The notes beneath the pieces are model-generated. The model ran no database searches. It was not told where the DNA came from and worked only from the letters and a program-made list of their open reading frames with translations. From Cladorhizidae sp. MBARI D1340-BT2 (taxonomy: Eukaryota; Porifera; Demospongiae; Poecilosclerida; Cladorhizidae), in the NCBI GenBank assembly GCA_028752905.1, contig JAQNBH010000011.1, forward strand, positions 24,880,333 through 24,944,332: a DNA stretch of 64,000 nt, read 5' to 3'. This document shows, in pieces, positions 57,200-64,000 of the stretch; the first letter of the stretch is position 1, and every line of letters starts with the position of its first letter. A program made the position numbers and the translations under genes.

Positions 57200-57508
57200 G
57201 CATCAACCCAGGAACTCTGGTGTGCATCAACCCATGAACTCTGGTATGTAGCAAGCCATGAACTCTGATGTGCATCAAGCCAGTAACTCTGGTGTGTATC
57301 ATGCTATGAATTCTGGTCTGTGGCAAGACATGAATCCTGGTGTGTAGCATTCATGAACTCAGTATCAAGCCATGAACTCTGGTGTGCAGCAAGCCATGAA
57401 TGCTTGTGTGTTAAGCCATGTAATCTGGTGTGTATATAGCCATGAACTTTGGTATGCATCAAGCGATGAACTCTGGTATGCAACAAGCCATGAACTCTGG
57501 TGTGCAGC
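57200..57508 (+). repeat. Degenerate right edge of the satellite
   Basis: The last dozen monomers carry private changes not seen in the interior, for example CAACCCAGGAACTC, GAATCCTGGTGTGTAGC, CATGTAATCTGG and GTGTATATAGCC. The final recognisable unit ends at GTGTGCAG (57,501-57,508), and the next bases (CCTTTTCTTACACAACC) show no trace of the monomer. Diverged edge units are usual in satellites, because homogenising exchange acts less at the ends. Confidence 0.6.
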
Positions 57509-57777
57509 CTTTTCTTACACAACCAATAAGGCAAAGGGTGACTTATAACAGCTATAATAGAACTAGAATATTATACAATCAGTGAGTTAGGAAACTTTGC
57601 ATCATTTAATTAAGAGTTGTCAATTTTAAGTTATCACAACATCACAAATAATTATAACACAAATCCTACAAATGCTACAAACTAAATAACTACAAACACG
57701 TTGCACAGATTGTGGATATGCCAGTTCTTTCTATTTTCACTACACGAAACAGAAACACTTAATCTACTACAACACAT
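57509..57777. other. AT-rich spacer between satellite edge and gene 1
   Basis: This stretch is AT-rich unique sequence with no open frame of note. On the minus strand it would be the 3' untranslated region of gene 1. It contains a possible poly(A) signal at 57,605-57,610, and otherwise nothing was recognised. Confidence 0.5.
57605..57610 (-). promoter_or_regulatory. ATTAAA poly(A) signal, candidate for gene 1
   Basis: The minus strand reads ATTAAA here, 168 bases after the proposed stop codon of gene 1 at 57,778-57,780. ATTAAA is the commonest variant of the animal AATAAA signal. The cleavage site would fall within about 100 bases of the satellite border. In AT-rich DNA this hexamer also arises by chance. 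Confidence 0.3.
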
Positions 57778-59549
57778 TTACAGATGTGAGTTAAAACTGT
57801 TGCTTTCTTTCAGATCAGCTGCTGACTTTTCTTTCAGATGAATAATTCCTGACTTGGTTGATGGTGTCGGCTTGCTCTGCAGATGGTAAAATTAAGTTTT
57901 CAATATTTTAAAGCATTTCTAAGGTTGTAGTCAAACAATATCTCAAACTTTCCCATTTTACTACCAACAAGAACTACAACACGAGTGAGAAACCAACAAC
58001 AGCATTTCCAGAAAACTATGGGAACTGTCACGTGACTTATAAGTTGGGTTAGGGGCATTTCTCTATGAATACACTTTATTTTCCTGTAGATAGGATCATT
58101 TGTGTGGGTGGAGTTTTCCCTCCTGAATGTTTGATCTTGCATTTGTACTGGCAGGTGTGAAGTGATCTCCACCTAATAAACGTTACATTTATATAGTATA
58201 TATATATATACACACACAGGCTGGGTATTGATGAGGACCAAAATGATTCAGATGACGAGGATGACAGTGCAGGTGAACAACACACAGGTATACACTGCAT
58301 GACATCATCTATTAACATGTCAGGCCTTAGCTGCAGAGCAGCCCTGCAAAGATCAAACTATAAATAAAAATTAATGTATAAATAGAGCTAGAACTCATGA
58401 CCTCAGACTATCAACACATAGGACAATCATGATATCATCTCACACTCTAAGATAAGTCCTGTAGGGATGTACAGTAATTCTACTACCTTATATTTTTTTT
58501 GGATATTTACACAATTATGGTAGAGTTATCCACTAGGCAAACTAGGCAGCATTTACACAGGCCATAAAAAAGCAACAGAGAAACTAAAAAGTTTGGAGAA
58601 TGATGTAAAAACAGTTTGAAATCAACTGGTTCATTGTTAGTTCAGGTATACACTCTAGCTATAATTAATCTACAATACAATGCAAAAACAACAGTATCTC
58701 TAGCAAAACTCGGACCTTGTTCATGGAGCAGCAGCAGCGGGACTTCTGGATCCTCTTGATTTTCTATAATAAAATAACAGAAATTTCTCCTGTAACAGTT
58801 TGGAATCTAATTTGATTGTATATCATGTAGAAAGAGTTTTGAAGGTACATCAAAGCAAAATCAAACTCGGAATAAATTATGAAAGTATAAAATTTGCAAA
58901 GGAAAAATATGTAACCACACTACCATGTGTGTGGGTGAATGACCTCTAGCTCCTTCGATGAGTGAAAATTGGCTGCCATATTGCTCTTCAAATAAGGCTT
59001 ACTGAGTAATCTCTGCCGGTTGTTCACATAGGCTGATGAACTAGCAGGCTCTGATAACAGCCCACTGGGGCTAGGAAGGTATTGCACAGGTTGAAACTAA
59101 CTGTAAGGACTTACTAAATAGCCATGGTCCCCGTTCAATCTCTATCTCTCTAGCTTAGTCTCTTTATACCAATCACTAGGTTGCTATTTTTTGAAATTAT
59201 AATTTTTTACACAAAAATGTTTCTGTAAATAATTTTCAAATTTAGCACATTTGAAGGTTATCCTGTTCGCTAGCAAGTCTCCTGGAGTACATAACAACTA
59301 CCACACTTAAATAGGTCATGCAACACAATCTCTTATCAAGTTCAGCTATTATCACCTGCACCACATGCTGAAATAATTGAGCATGACCTCGAGTAGGCAC
59401 TTGGCTGGGCAGTTCACGAAGTTAATAGTCTGTGCACTATGATGTATTGTATTAGTAGTGGATTTGGTTTGGTAATCCACTCTCCTTGCAAATAATTCAC
59501 AACTTGCACGGATGCAAGTGTTGTGGTCATTACCGAATGCTGCCACAGC
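57778..59549 (-). CDS. Unrecognised spliced gene 1 (four exons, 5' end uncertain)
   Basis: Model built by eye on the minus strand, exons in order: 59,549-59,356, 59,070-58,944, 58,763-58,716, 57,876-57,778. Lengths are 194, 127, 48 and 99 bases. Acceptors are good (CTATTACAATAG, ATACCTTCCTAG, TTATTATAG, ACCATCTGCAG). Donors are GCAG|GTGATA, AGAG|GTCATT and the weak ACAAG|GTCCGA. Phases match throughout: the first exon ends two bases into a codon, the second supplies the third, and the rest join in phase 0 to a TAA stop, giving about 155 residues. The protein has a Cys-containing first exon (FVNCPAKCLLEVMLNYF), a Ser-rich second exon (LLSEPASSSAYVNN), a basic Cys cluster (KSRCCCSMNK, a possible lipidation site) and a Lys/Ser-rich tail. 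No family is recognised. The start is unclear: an ATG at 59,624 would need a 36-base intron, which is suspiciously short. A pseudogene or a chance assembly is possible. Confidence 0.4.
58197..58218 (+). repeat. (TA)7(CA)4 microsatellite
   Basis: A run of TA dinucleotides at 58,197-58,210 passes directly into CA dinucleotides at 58,211-58,218. It is read directly from the sequence and is likely to vary in length between individuals. Confidence 0.9.
58214..58330 (-). other. Possible alternative exon of gene 1, or a plus-strand acidic exon
   Basis: This lies inside the large intron of gene 1. On the minus strand 117 bases (39 codons) are open in phase 0 from an acceptor GCTCTGCAG to a weak donor GTGTAT, encoding a stretch with MLIDDVMQCIPVCC and then a Ser-rich part. 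Including it would keep the gene 1 frame. On the plus strand the same DNA gives an acidic stretch (DEDQNDSDDEDDS) at 58,220-58,272, between an acceptor ACACACAG and a donor GCAG|GTGAAC. Acidic codons on one strand read as Ser codons on the other, so at most one of the two is likely to be real. Confidence 0.25.
58384..58462 (-). repeat. tRNA-like SINE head (pol III A and B boxes)
   Basis: On the minus strand TATCTTAGAGTG resembles a pol III A box (TRGCNNAGNNG). About 60 bases on, GAGGTCATGAGTTCTAGCTC resembles the T-arm and B box (GGTTCRANYCC) with several mismatches. The length is close to that of a tRNA, and the order of the boxes is right. It sits in the large intron of gene 1. No clear 3' tail or target duplication was found, so it may be a decayed tRNA-derived SINE or a chance match. 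Confidence 0.35.
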
Positions 59550-59940
59550 CTATTGTAATAGGGCTGAGGAAAGGGTTAGGCTAACTTTAGGAGCAGCCAT
59601 GACAGTGATGATTATTCTGCTTTCTTGTGGCCAGTTTCTCGGGACATCTCAATTTATTATACAAAGCCTATTCATTACACCGTTTATTAGAGTTATTATT
59701 TCACACATGAATTCAACAGAACCTTGACCTTATTCCTCCTGCCTTGATGCTATAGGAGCCCAGGTTATTATTAATACCCAGTCCCAGGTTTGCAGGCACA
59801 GTACCTCAGCTGGCAAATGACTACAGCCAGTAATATCTGAGCCCAGCTTACAGGCACCATGTCAGTGTTTAACTTTGATCCCACATACCATATTTTCTCT
59901 ATTATGAACCGGCCCCTCTTATATCACGGAGGTATAGTAG
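59550..59940. other. Spacer upstream of gene 1 with no gene recognised
   Basis: The stretch holds an open frame on the plus strand (59,512-59,727) that is hydrophobic but looks like chance. It also has a minus-strand ATGGCTGCTCCTAAA at 59,624-59,610 followed by GTTAGC, which could begin gene 1 only if a 36-base intron were spliced. No promoter motif was recognised. Confidence 0.4.
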
Positions 59941-60087
59941 GAGCCCCCCCAAAAAATTGGCATTGCGTTTAAACCCAGCGTGCATGCAGCATTTAACCGC
60001 GCATGTTTTCCAACCATCTGAAAGGAATGTATGAAACATTCATATGCACGAAACATTTAGACGCAATAAACATTTAGATGTACGAAA
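59941..60087 (+). repeat. Left arm of a diverged inverted repeat, with 17 bp sub-repeats
   Basis: The arm begins GAGCCCCCCC, continues through TTGGCATTGCGTTTAAACCC at about 59,957-59,976, and ends with three tandem 17 bp units at 60,037-60,053, 60,054-60,070 and 60,071-60,087. Each unit begins CATT and ends AAA. The minus strand at 61,722-61,598 has the same layout (GAGGCCC, then TTGGCGTTGCATTTAAACCC, then 17 bp units beginning CATTTGAAC). The two arms are therefore inverted copies of one repeat family. Identity is high over the GTTTAAACCC core and low elsewhere. Confidence 0.6.
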
Positions 60088-60279
60088 CGTTAATTAATTA
60101 TTTGGCCAAAATGGTCGTTGGGAGTTGCACGTGGAAGTTATTTCAGTTCATGATTTTTAGCAAAGGTTGGTGTATTCGACATCAAGAAACAGAGAATTTT
60201 AAATCTTAATTTTAGAGGATTGAAGCACCAACCATTGTCATGACCTAGGAGACGGAGAGTATTACGGCAACGAGTTCCC

Positions 60280-60459
60280 ATGATAACCTGGCAGTTTAGT
60301 AGCATGAAACCTTCAAAGCCGCATCCATCCGCGAGAAAGTGGAAGAGAAGATGCGAATTGATGACTGTCTACCAGCTGCATGAGCACCTCAATAACAACA
60401 GTTATCCACTATCATTGAGGACCATTCTACGGTGTAGAAGAACCTCACTTGGAGTGTAG
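60280..60459 (+). CDS. Short basic open frame, unrecognised, doubtful
   Basis: An ATG at 60,280 opens 59 codons to a TAG at 60,457-60,459. The product is basic (SARKWKRRCELMTVYQLHEH) and matches nothing I recognise. The frame is open upstream to a stop at 60,241, so it could also be part of an exon. It lies between the two inverted arms, on the strand opposite gene 2. There is no other support. Confidence 0.12.
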   Translation: MITWQFSSMKPSKPHPSARKWKRRCELMTVYQLHEHLNNNSYPLSLRTILRCRRTSLGV

Positions 60460-60635
60460 CTCCTACTGCCAGTTGGCAACAAGGTTCGTGTTAATCTTGT
60501 TTGCTTGGGATTCTTAAGTCTGTATGCTCACTTAATTTAGCTGATAAGGAGACTGGCTTAAAGCTCCATGGGGCTCCTACTTGCTTGCTATCGGTGGGGG
60601 TAGGGTAGGAGGGAAGTTCTGTTAATCTAAGCTTG

Positions 60636-60641
60636 TTTATT
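60636..60641 (-). promoter_or_regulatory. AATAAA poly(A) signal of gene 2
   Basis: The minus strand reads AATAAA within AAACAATAAACAAGC, 53 bases after the proposed gene 2 stop codon at 60,694-60,696. The distance is typical for a compact animal gene, and it gives independent support to the model. Confidence 0.45.
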
Positions 60642-60693
60642 GTTTATGCTGAAGATTGAATGTCTGCCCTGTTGATGTACCAGCTGTTAGTAA

Positions 60694-61482
60694 TCAATCC
60701 CCTTGCAATGAAATAACATTTACAGATTTATTGTTTGCTTGATAAGAATAAAAATATAATCCCCAATTCCATCTTTTGACCAAGAGGTTGGTGTGGCCAA
60801 GACAATTCGTGGGCATCTGAAGTGTTCGAGAATATGGCACAGCTTGAAACCCACTGACGCTTGTCGTAGGAAAATTGGTCAACCTGCAAAGAACAATATA
60901 CTTATATTTTAATGTCATGTAAGCAAATCCTACAAATTGGAAAAATAAAATATAATTATATATTTTTTAAATTTACATAATGGTCCTTAGATGTGGCTAC
61001 AGGAGTCTACAACAACAAACAATGAAAGACATGAACAAAATCAAATATTACGTGAACAGCAATTCATTTCTTGGTTTGTAGTCCCATCCTATTTGATGCC
61101 AGTTGAATTGCCTCGAGGCATGTTCTGGGGTGTAGAAGTACCCTACTTCACTCTGCAGGCATCCCCCAGCAAGGTACACCAGAGCTTTGCCTTGTAGGAC
61201 AGACGCAGGGTCGACAATATAAGCTTCATTAGTACAAAAATAGTTAAAGAAGTACCATCCAGTATTCAATTTGTTCTCGAACAGCTTGTTGGGATCAAGC
61301 AGATTCCGGTTACACATATAGCAAGTATAAAGAAAAAGTGAGTAGGGGGAGGAAACTTACCTGCTTATAGACTATTAGATCCTTAAACTCGTACTGATAT
61401 AACTCAAAAGACAAACAACTCGAGCAGGATGCTCTCATAGGTACAGGAACTGGTAGTTCGAGCTTTGCCCCACATTTTTTTC
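60694..61482 (-). CDS. Unrecognised spliced gene 2 (three exons, 5' end missing)
   Basis: Minus-strand model: exons 61,482-61,361 (122 bases), 61,284-61,052 (233) and 60,883-60,694 (190). The first donor is near-perfect (AAGCAG|GTAAGT), the second fair (TTCAC|GTAATA); acceptors are GTCAATAG, the weak CCCAACAAG, and the strong TTCTTTGCAG. Phases agree: exon 1 ends on a codon boundary, exon 2 ends two bases into a codon and exon 3 supplies the third, then runs to a TGA. The partial product of about 180 residues is rich in aromatic residues, with FELYQYEFKDLIVYKQ, LNTGWYFFNYFCTNEAYIV, NWHQIGWDYKPRNELL and VKRWNWGLYFYSY. No family is recognised. In exon 3 a second frame, from GTTGACC, is also open for about 50 codons, so the C-terminus could differ. 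A canonical AATAAA follows the stop. The gene sits between inverted repeat arms. Confidence 0.4.
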
Positions 61483-61597
61483 CTATTGACGTGGTGGTCA
61501 ATGCAAACTCCTCTACTCGCACTCAGTGTGCGATGTAATTTTATAAAACGTAGCAACCATTTGTGATAAAAAGTAGCGAGCATTTGCAATAAAAATG

Positions 61598-61722
61598 CAG
61601 CGAGCGTTCAAATGCTCTGAGTGTTCAAATGCTTTGTACTGTAAGTTTCATTGGCCAATGATCATGCATTGCAGTTGCACGTACATTGGGTTTAAATGCA
61701 ACGCCAAATTTTATCGGGCCTC
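61598..61722 (-). repeat. Right arm of the inverted repeat, with 17 bp sub-repeats
   Basis: Read on the minus strand from 61,722, the arm gives GAGGCCCG, then TTGGCGTTGCATTTAAACCC. It ends in two 17 bp units at 61,631-61,615 and 61,614-61,598, both starting CATTTGAAC. Related but longer units continue to about 61,550. The layout mirrors the arm at 59,941-60,087. The arm also contains the perfect 12 bp palindrome CATTGGCCAATG at 61,649-61,660, which carries a CCAAT motif on each strand. Confidence 0.6.
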
Positions 61723-62484
61723 TATTTTAAATAGCAATAAGACATGAAGACATGCCCAAATAATTGCTCATTAGACTTATAAAGTTGAGAACTGAAGACA
61801 ATTTGTGTGAGTGCCATGCTCTTGTGTAGCTCATGGAATACTCACAGAAAGCATGCAGGCACATCGATCACTATGTGTGTGGGGCTGCTCTCTGCCAATA
61901 CAGAAAAGCACATACTCTAAGTGCATAATATTCCAACTCCAAATCTTTAATTTTATTTTGTGTGTGCTCTATATTGTGTGCAGGAGTTTTAGGACTGATG
62001 ACAGTAGTTGAGCTTCACTAAGACGAAACCCTGTGGCCCCCCAACAAGAGATCACTCTGGAAACATTCCATACCTAGTAGTAGTCGAGAGATTTGAGTTT
62101 TTAATTTCACTACAATAGACAATACTTCCTAGAATAGTGCACATGCCAACTATTCCTTCAACAGCTAGAACACAGCTGTACCATATGAGGGCAGGAGATT
62201 GAGGCGTGGCCTATTTCACTGAGCACCTGCAGAGTGAAAAGGGCACACACATCCTCACTCAGACGCAATAGCATGTGCACATTTTGTTGGACAATAATCA
62301 TCAAATAAGGATTAGTGCACAACCAATTCGAATGCATAAGCTATTTCACAGAATACTGGAGCTTGGGAGTGAGCTATTCGAGGGTGCAAAGTGATCAAGG
62401 GTGTGAAGAGATCAAAGAGAATTTGGTACGTAATAATGTAGGCGGGTCGGAATGTTTGTCATCTCTGTTTGCCCAAACAGCTTC
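61723..62484. other. No gene or repeat recognised
   Basis: Open frames here are short and unremarkable (for example plus 61,811-62,011). A possible minus-strand exon of 46 bases lies near 61,882-61,837 between a good acceptor (CTGTATTGGCAG) and a fair donor (CT|GTGAGT). It could belong to the 5' part of gene 2, but its phase does not join cleanly to the first modelled exon. Confidence 0.3.
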
Positions 62485-62520
62485 AATAAAAATAAAAATA
62501 ATTATGATAAATAAAATAAA
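62485..62520 (+). repeat. A-rich low-complexity tract with AATAAA repeats
   Basis: The tract runs AATAAAAATAAAAATAATT and then ATGATAAATAAAATAAA, with several overlapping AATAAA hexamers. It could be the tail of a retroposed sequence or a poly(A) signal cluster. No adjoining gene end was established. Confidence 0.5.
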
Positions 62521-62841
62521 GTGAGTGCCATCTGGGGTAGAACTGAAGGCAGTTACCATAAAACCTCGGCAGCTGAATTCCCGAGATCTTTCTGTGGTTA
62601 CAACTTTAGAGCTCCGTAGATTCTGCAAACTTCATGGTATGGACTTGATATGTAGCTCAAAAGATAGGTCTCTCTGTGTGCTCTCTTTTGATGTTTCAGA
62701 GGTATAACTAGGTAAGTTACTAGACCCTAAATTGGAGGGACCTCAAAAACCTGATTCCCAAAAACCTCATCCAAAATAATTCCAGATTGTTAAGTGCTGA
62801 AGATTTGACTTTGGTACAAGTGGCTAGAGGAAGCCGTAGGC

Positions 62842-62998
62842 TATTCACTAACCTTTTTCATTAGGCGTTAAAATTTTAGTACGTGATCAAGCGCGAGTGA
62901 AAAATTTATTACGTTGATTTACAATGTAATCAATTTTCCACCCGCGCGCTTGACCACGTTCTTACATTTTTATGCCTAATGAAAAAGGTCATTGAATA
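62842..62998. mobile_element. Foldback MITE, 157 bp imperfect palindrome
   Basis: The left half (from 62,842, TATTCACTAACC then TTTTTCATTAGGC) is matched by the reverse complement of the right half (from 62,998, TATTCAATGACC then TTTTTCATTAGGC). Pairing continues inward through ACGTG(A/G)TCAAGCGCG to ATTAC near the centre at about 62,920. Each arm is about 70 bases, with roughly 85% identity and one 2-base indel. TA at both ends would fit a TA target duplication as in Tc1/mariner-type MITEs, but the pairing itself includes those bases. There is no coding capacity. An RNA from it would form a long hairpin. Confidence 0.75.
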
Positions 62999-63012
62999 CA
63001 GGTACATCCAGT

Positions 63013-63099
63013 TACAGCAACAAGCATGGAACAACCCTAACCAGAGTCATACAGGTATAGCTAGCTACAGCATTAAGCATGGAATAACCCTACAGGTAT
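63013..63099 (+). repeat. Two imperfect direct repeats, 53 bp apart
   Basis: TACAGCAACAAGCATGG at 63,013 is repeated as TACAGCATTAAGCATGG at 63,066. Both are followed by AA(C/T)AACCCT and, after a gap in one copy, by ACAGGTAT. The second copy directly abuts the start of the retrotransposon remnant at 63,101. Confidence 0.6.
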
Positions 63100-63100
63100 C

Positions 63101-63578
63101 TTTGCAGACCAACTACGTCAACACATGGCTCAGCTGAGACTTTCGCCGTTGTTTGTCATGGGCTTCCATGTGCCTTGTGATCTCCACTCTGCCACACGTT
63201 TTTGTATGCCATGATGCCCACCGCACCATACTTCAGTGTCCATATAATGGTCCATTCAAAGTAATCGGAGGGAATAACAAGTACTTCAGGAATGACAAGT
63301 ACTTCATGGTGGATCTTGGCACAACTCTGACAACATTTCCATTGAGAGTCTCAAACCAGCTTTCATGGATGCACCAGTGCTATCAGAGTTCTACATCACA
63401 GAAGGTTACAACTATCTTTGGCTCCCACAGTACCAGCTCGTTCATGCCTCTCTCCAACTGCACCTGTTTTCGTGCCCTCCACTCCAATACACGGACTGCC
63501 GGCTTCTGGTTACATCACCACAGCTGGCTGGACTATTCATCGTCCTGCTCATCTTTCGTCTCTTCATGGATGATCACT
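63101..63578 (+). pseudogene. Ty3/gypsy pol remnant: C-terminal end of integrase, frameshifted
   Basis: The family signature is clear but divided between frames. One frame gives ADQLRQHMAQLR (63,104 on) and, after 63,161, VPCDLH. A second frame gives HVFVCHDAHR and then YNGPFKVI, the GPY/F module of chromovirus and other Ty3/gypsy integrases, followed by DKYFMVDLG. The first frame returns with NISIESLKPAF (about 63,328), the usual end of this domain. The second frame ends with TGGGVLWR. At least three frame changes are therefore present. An 18 bp tandem duplication (63,271-63,288 and 63,289-63,306) adds six codons just after the GPF motif. Reverse transcriptase, RNase H and the integrase core are absent; the copy is 5' truncated at about 63,101. 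It cannot make a working protein. Confidence 0.8.
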
Positions 63579-63590
63579 GGGGGGGGAGTA
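63579..63590 (+). other. Polypurine tract
   Basis: Eight G followed by AGTA lie directly before the TGTGGCGAC that starts the LTR. In LTR retrotransposons the polypurine tract primes plus-strand DNA synthesis and abuts the 3' LTR. Its position and make-up here fit well, and it overlaps the end of the pol remnant, as in many gypsy elements. Confidence 0.7.
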
Positions 63591-63591
63591 T

Positions 63592-64000
63592 TGTGGCGAC
63601 AGGAGATTCGTTTACTTGCTTCGATGATGTCATAATAACATAAAATTACATCATAGAGGATCTTCGTGACAATTTTAGGTTTTAGAGTCTGAGAAATGAT
63701 AAAAGGTTGTCTTTATCATGAGTAATACAAAGAAGCGATTACTTTAACCCGCTTTAATAGATATGATTTAAAAATAGTATTTATGGTTGTCCTACACATT
63801 AGTGAAGGATTCAGAGCATGCTGGAGGTATATACAGAGCAGCTGAAGCCAACATTTAGGCAGCTAAAAGTCTTTAAAATAAGTAAATAAGTAAACACCGA
63901 TTGATTTCCTCGATCAGAACACGCATGTTCCATTCACTCCAAGAGCTGCCTAGTTGCACATTCTATTAAAGCACACACTCAATTATGACTAATAGACATG
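63592..64000 (+). mobile_element. 3' LTR of the Ty3/gypsy remnant (right end not defined)
   Basis: The LTR begins with TGTGGCGAC immediately after the polypurine tract; LTRs of this class begin with TG. AT-rich sequence follows, with a possible TATA-like TTTAAAATAAG near 63,872 and an ATTAAA at 63,965-63,970 that could be its poly(A) signal. The CA end and target duplication were not identified, so the LTR may end near 64,000 or outside the window. No 5' LTR is seen upstream. Confidence 0.6.

Larger units (their letters stand above)
1..57508 (+). repeat. 24 bp satellite array with nested higher-order repeats
   Basis: The whole stretch is built from a head-to-tail 24 bp monomer, ATGAACTCTGGT then GTGCATCAAGCC; a perfect copy is at 7037-7060. 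About 2,400 units fit in the span. All units seen have the same orientation and no unrelated DNA was noticed between them. Common variants are GTGTAGCAA, GTGTATCAA, AACACTGGT, GAATTCTGG and TTTGCATCAA; length variants of 19, 22, 23 and 26 bp also recur. The consensus monomer has no CpG; CpG appears only in recurrent variants such as GGCGTGCATC and GTACGAGTC. The variants occur in a fixed order that is repeated over hundreds to thousands of bases, so the array is a higher-order satellite. The left end is cut by the window; the right end is at about 57,508. Whether it is centromeric, subtelomeric or interstitial cannot be told from sequence alone. Confidence 0.97.

Noticed and set aside
120..57300. 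Many open frames of 60-243 codons on both strands with octapeptide repeats (MNSGVHQA, MHTRVHGL, SHELWCAS, LDAHQSSW).
   Set aside because: They follow from a 24 bp unit with few stops. They overlap one another on both strands, end at recurrent TAG variants and frame-breaking 19-26 bp units, and show no non-repeat domain, signal peptide or intron structure.
1..57508. CRISPR array.
   Set aside because: There are no unique spacers between repeats; the monomers are contiguous, and the flanking DNA is eukaryotic in character.
58076..58172. Minus-strand open frames around 57,900-58,318 read through as one protein.
   Set aside because: The reading passes through the TA/CA microsatellite and becomes low complexity; only the part upstream of it looks exon-like.
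60991..61197. Plus-strand open frame of 68 codons.
   Set aside because: It overlaps the second exon of gene 2 on the other strand, which has better splice, phase and poly(A) support, so it is treated as a shadow.
61649..61660. CCAAT palindrome CATTGGCCAATG as a promoter of gene 2.
   Set aside because: It lies in a repeat arm, the 5' end of gene 2 is unknown, and no TATA or initiator motif could be placed. It is mentioned only as part of the arm.
62526..62701. Plus-strand exon with a possible SAP-like helix (TTLELRRFCKLHGM) ending at a donor AGAG|GTATAA.
   Set aside because: The segment contains CAGTTACCATAAAACCTCGG at 62,550-62,569, which resembles the end of a pogo/Tigger-type DNA transposon, so the open frame may be repeat-derived. 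Neither reading is strong enough to annotate.

Overview
This window is eukaryotic and almost certainly animal. It has no prokaryotic gene organisation. The candidate genes are split by short introns (about 76-285 bp) with GT/AG borders and AATAAA/ATTAAA signals, and there is a relic of a Ty3/gypsy LTR retrotransposon, a foldback MITE and a tRNA-like SINE head. Compact genes with short introns would suit a small-genome invertebrate such as a sponge, but nothing seen here fixes the species.

Positions 1 to about 57,508 are one continuous satellite array, cut by the left window edge. The monomer is 24 bp: ATGAACTCTGGT followed by GTGCATCAAGCC (example at 7037-7060). There are roughly 2,400 monomers, all head-to-tail in one orientation, with no foreign insertion noticed. 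Most monomers are exactly 24 bp; recurrent variants of 19, 22, 23 and 26 bp break the phase. Variant monomers recur in fixed order, giving a nested higher-order structure: blocks of about 0.73, 0.76, 0.90, 2.19, 2.6-2.7, 2.9-3.05, 4.4-4.5 and 5.06 kb are repeated in tandem. The clearest are a 5,061-5,064 bp unit repeated about 2.8 times (26.4-40.8 kb), a 2,186 bp duplication differing at only three bases found by eye (38,573-42,944), and a 2,980/3,052 bp pair whose copies differ by whole monomers. The many short open frames in the array, on both strands, are by-products of a stop-poor 24 bp unit and are not annotated as genes.

Positions 57,509-64,000 are ordinary AT-rich sequence. Two unrecognised minus-strand genes were assembled by eye from exons with matching splice phase. 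Gene 1 (57,778-59,549, four exons, 3' end facing the array) and gene 2 (60,694-61,482, three exons, AATAAA 53 bases after its stop) are models, not proven genes. Gene 2 lies between two diverged inverted copies of a repeat that carries 17 bp sub-repeats. To the right are an A-rich tract, a 157 bp foldback MITE, a short direct repeat, and the 3' end of a decayed Ty3/gypsy element: integrase C-terminus with frameshifts, polypurine tract and the start of an LTR.

The main point of interest is the higher-order organisation of the satellite and its abrupt border close to gene 1. No enzyme system, defence system or RNA gene cluster was seen.
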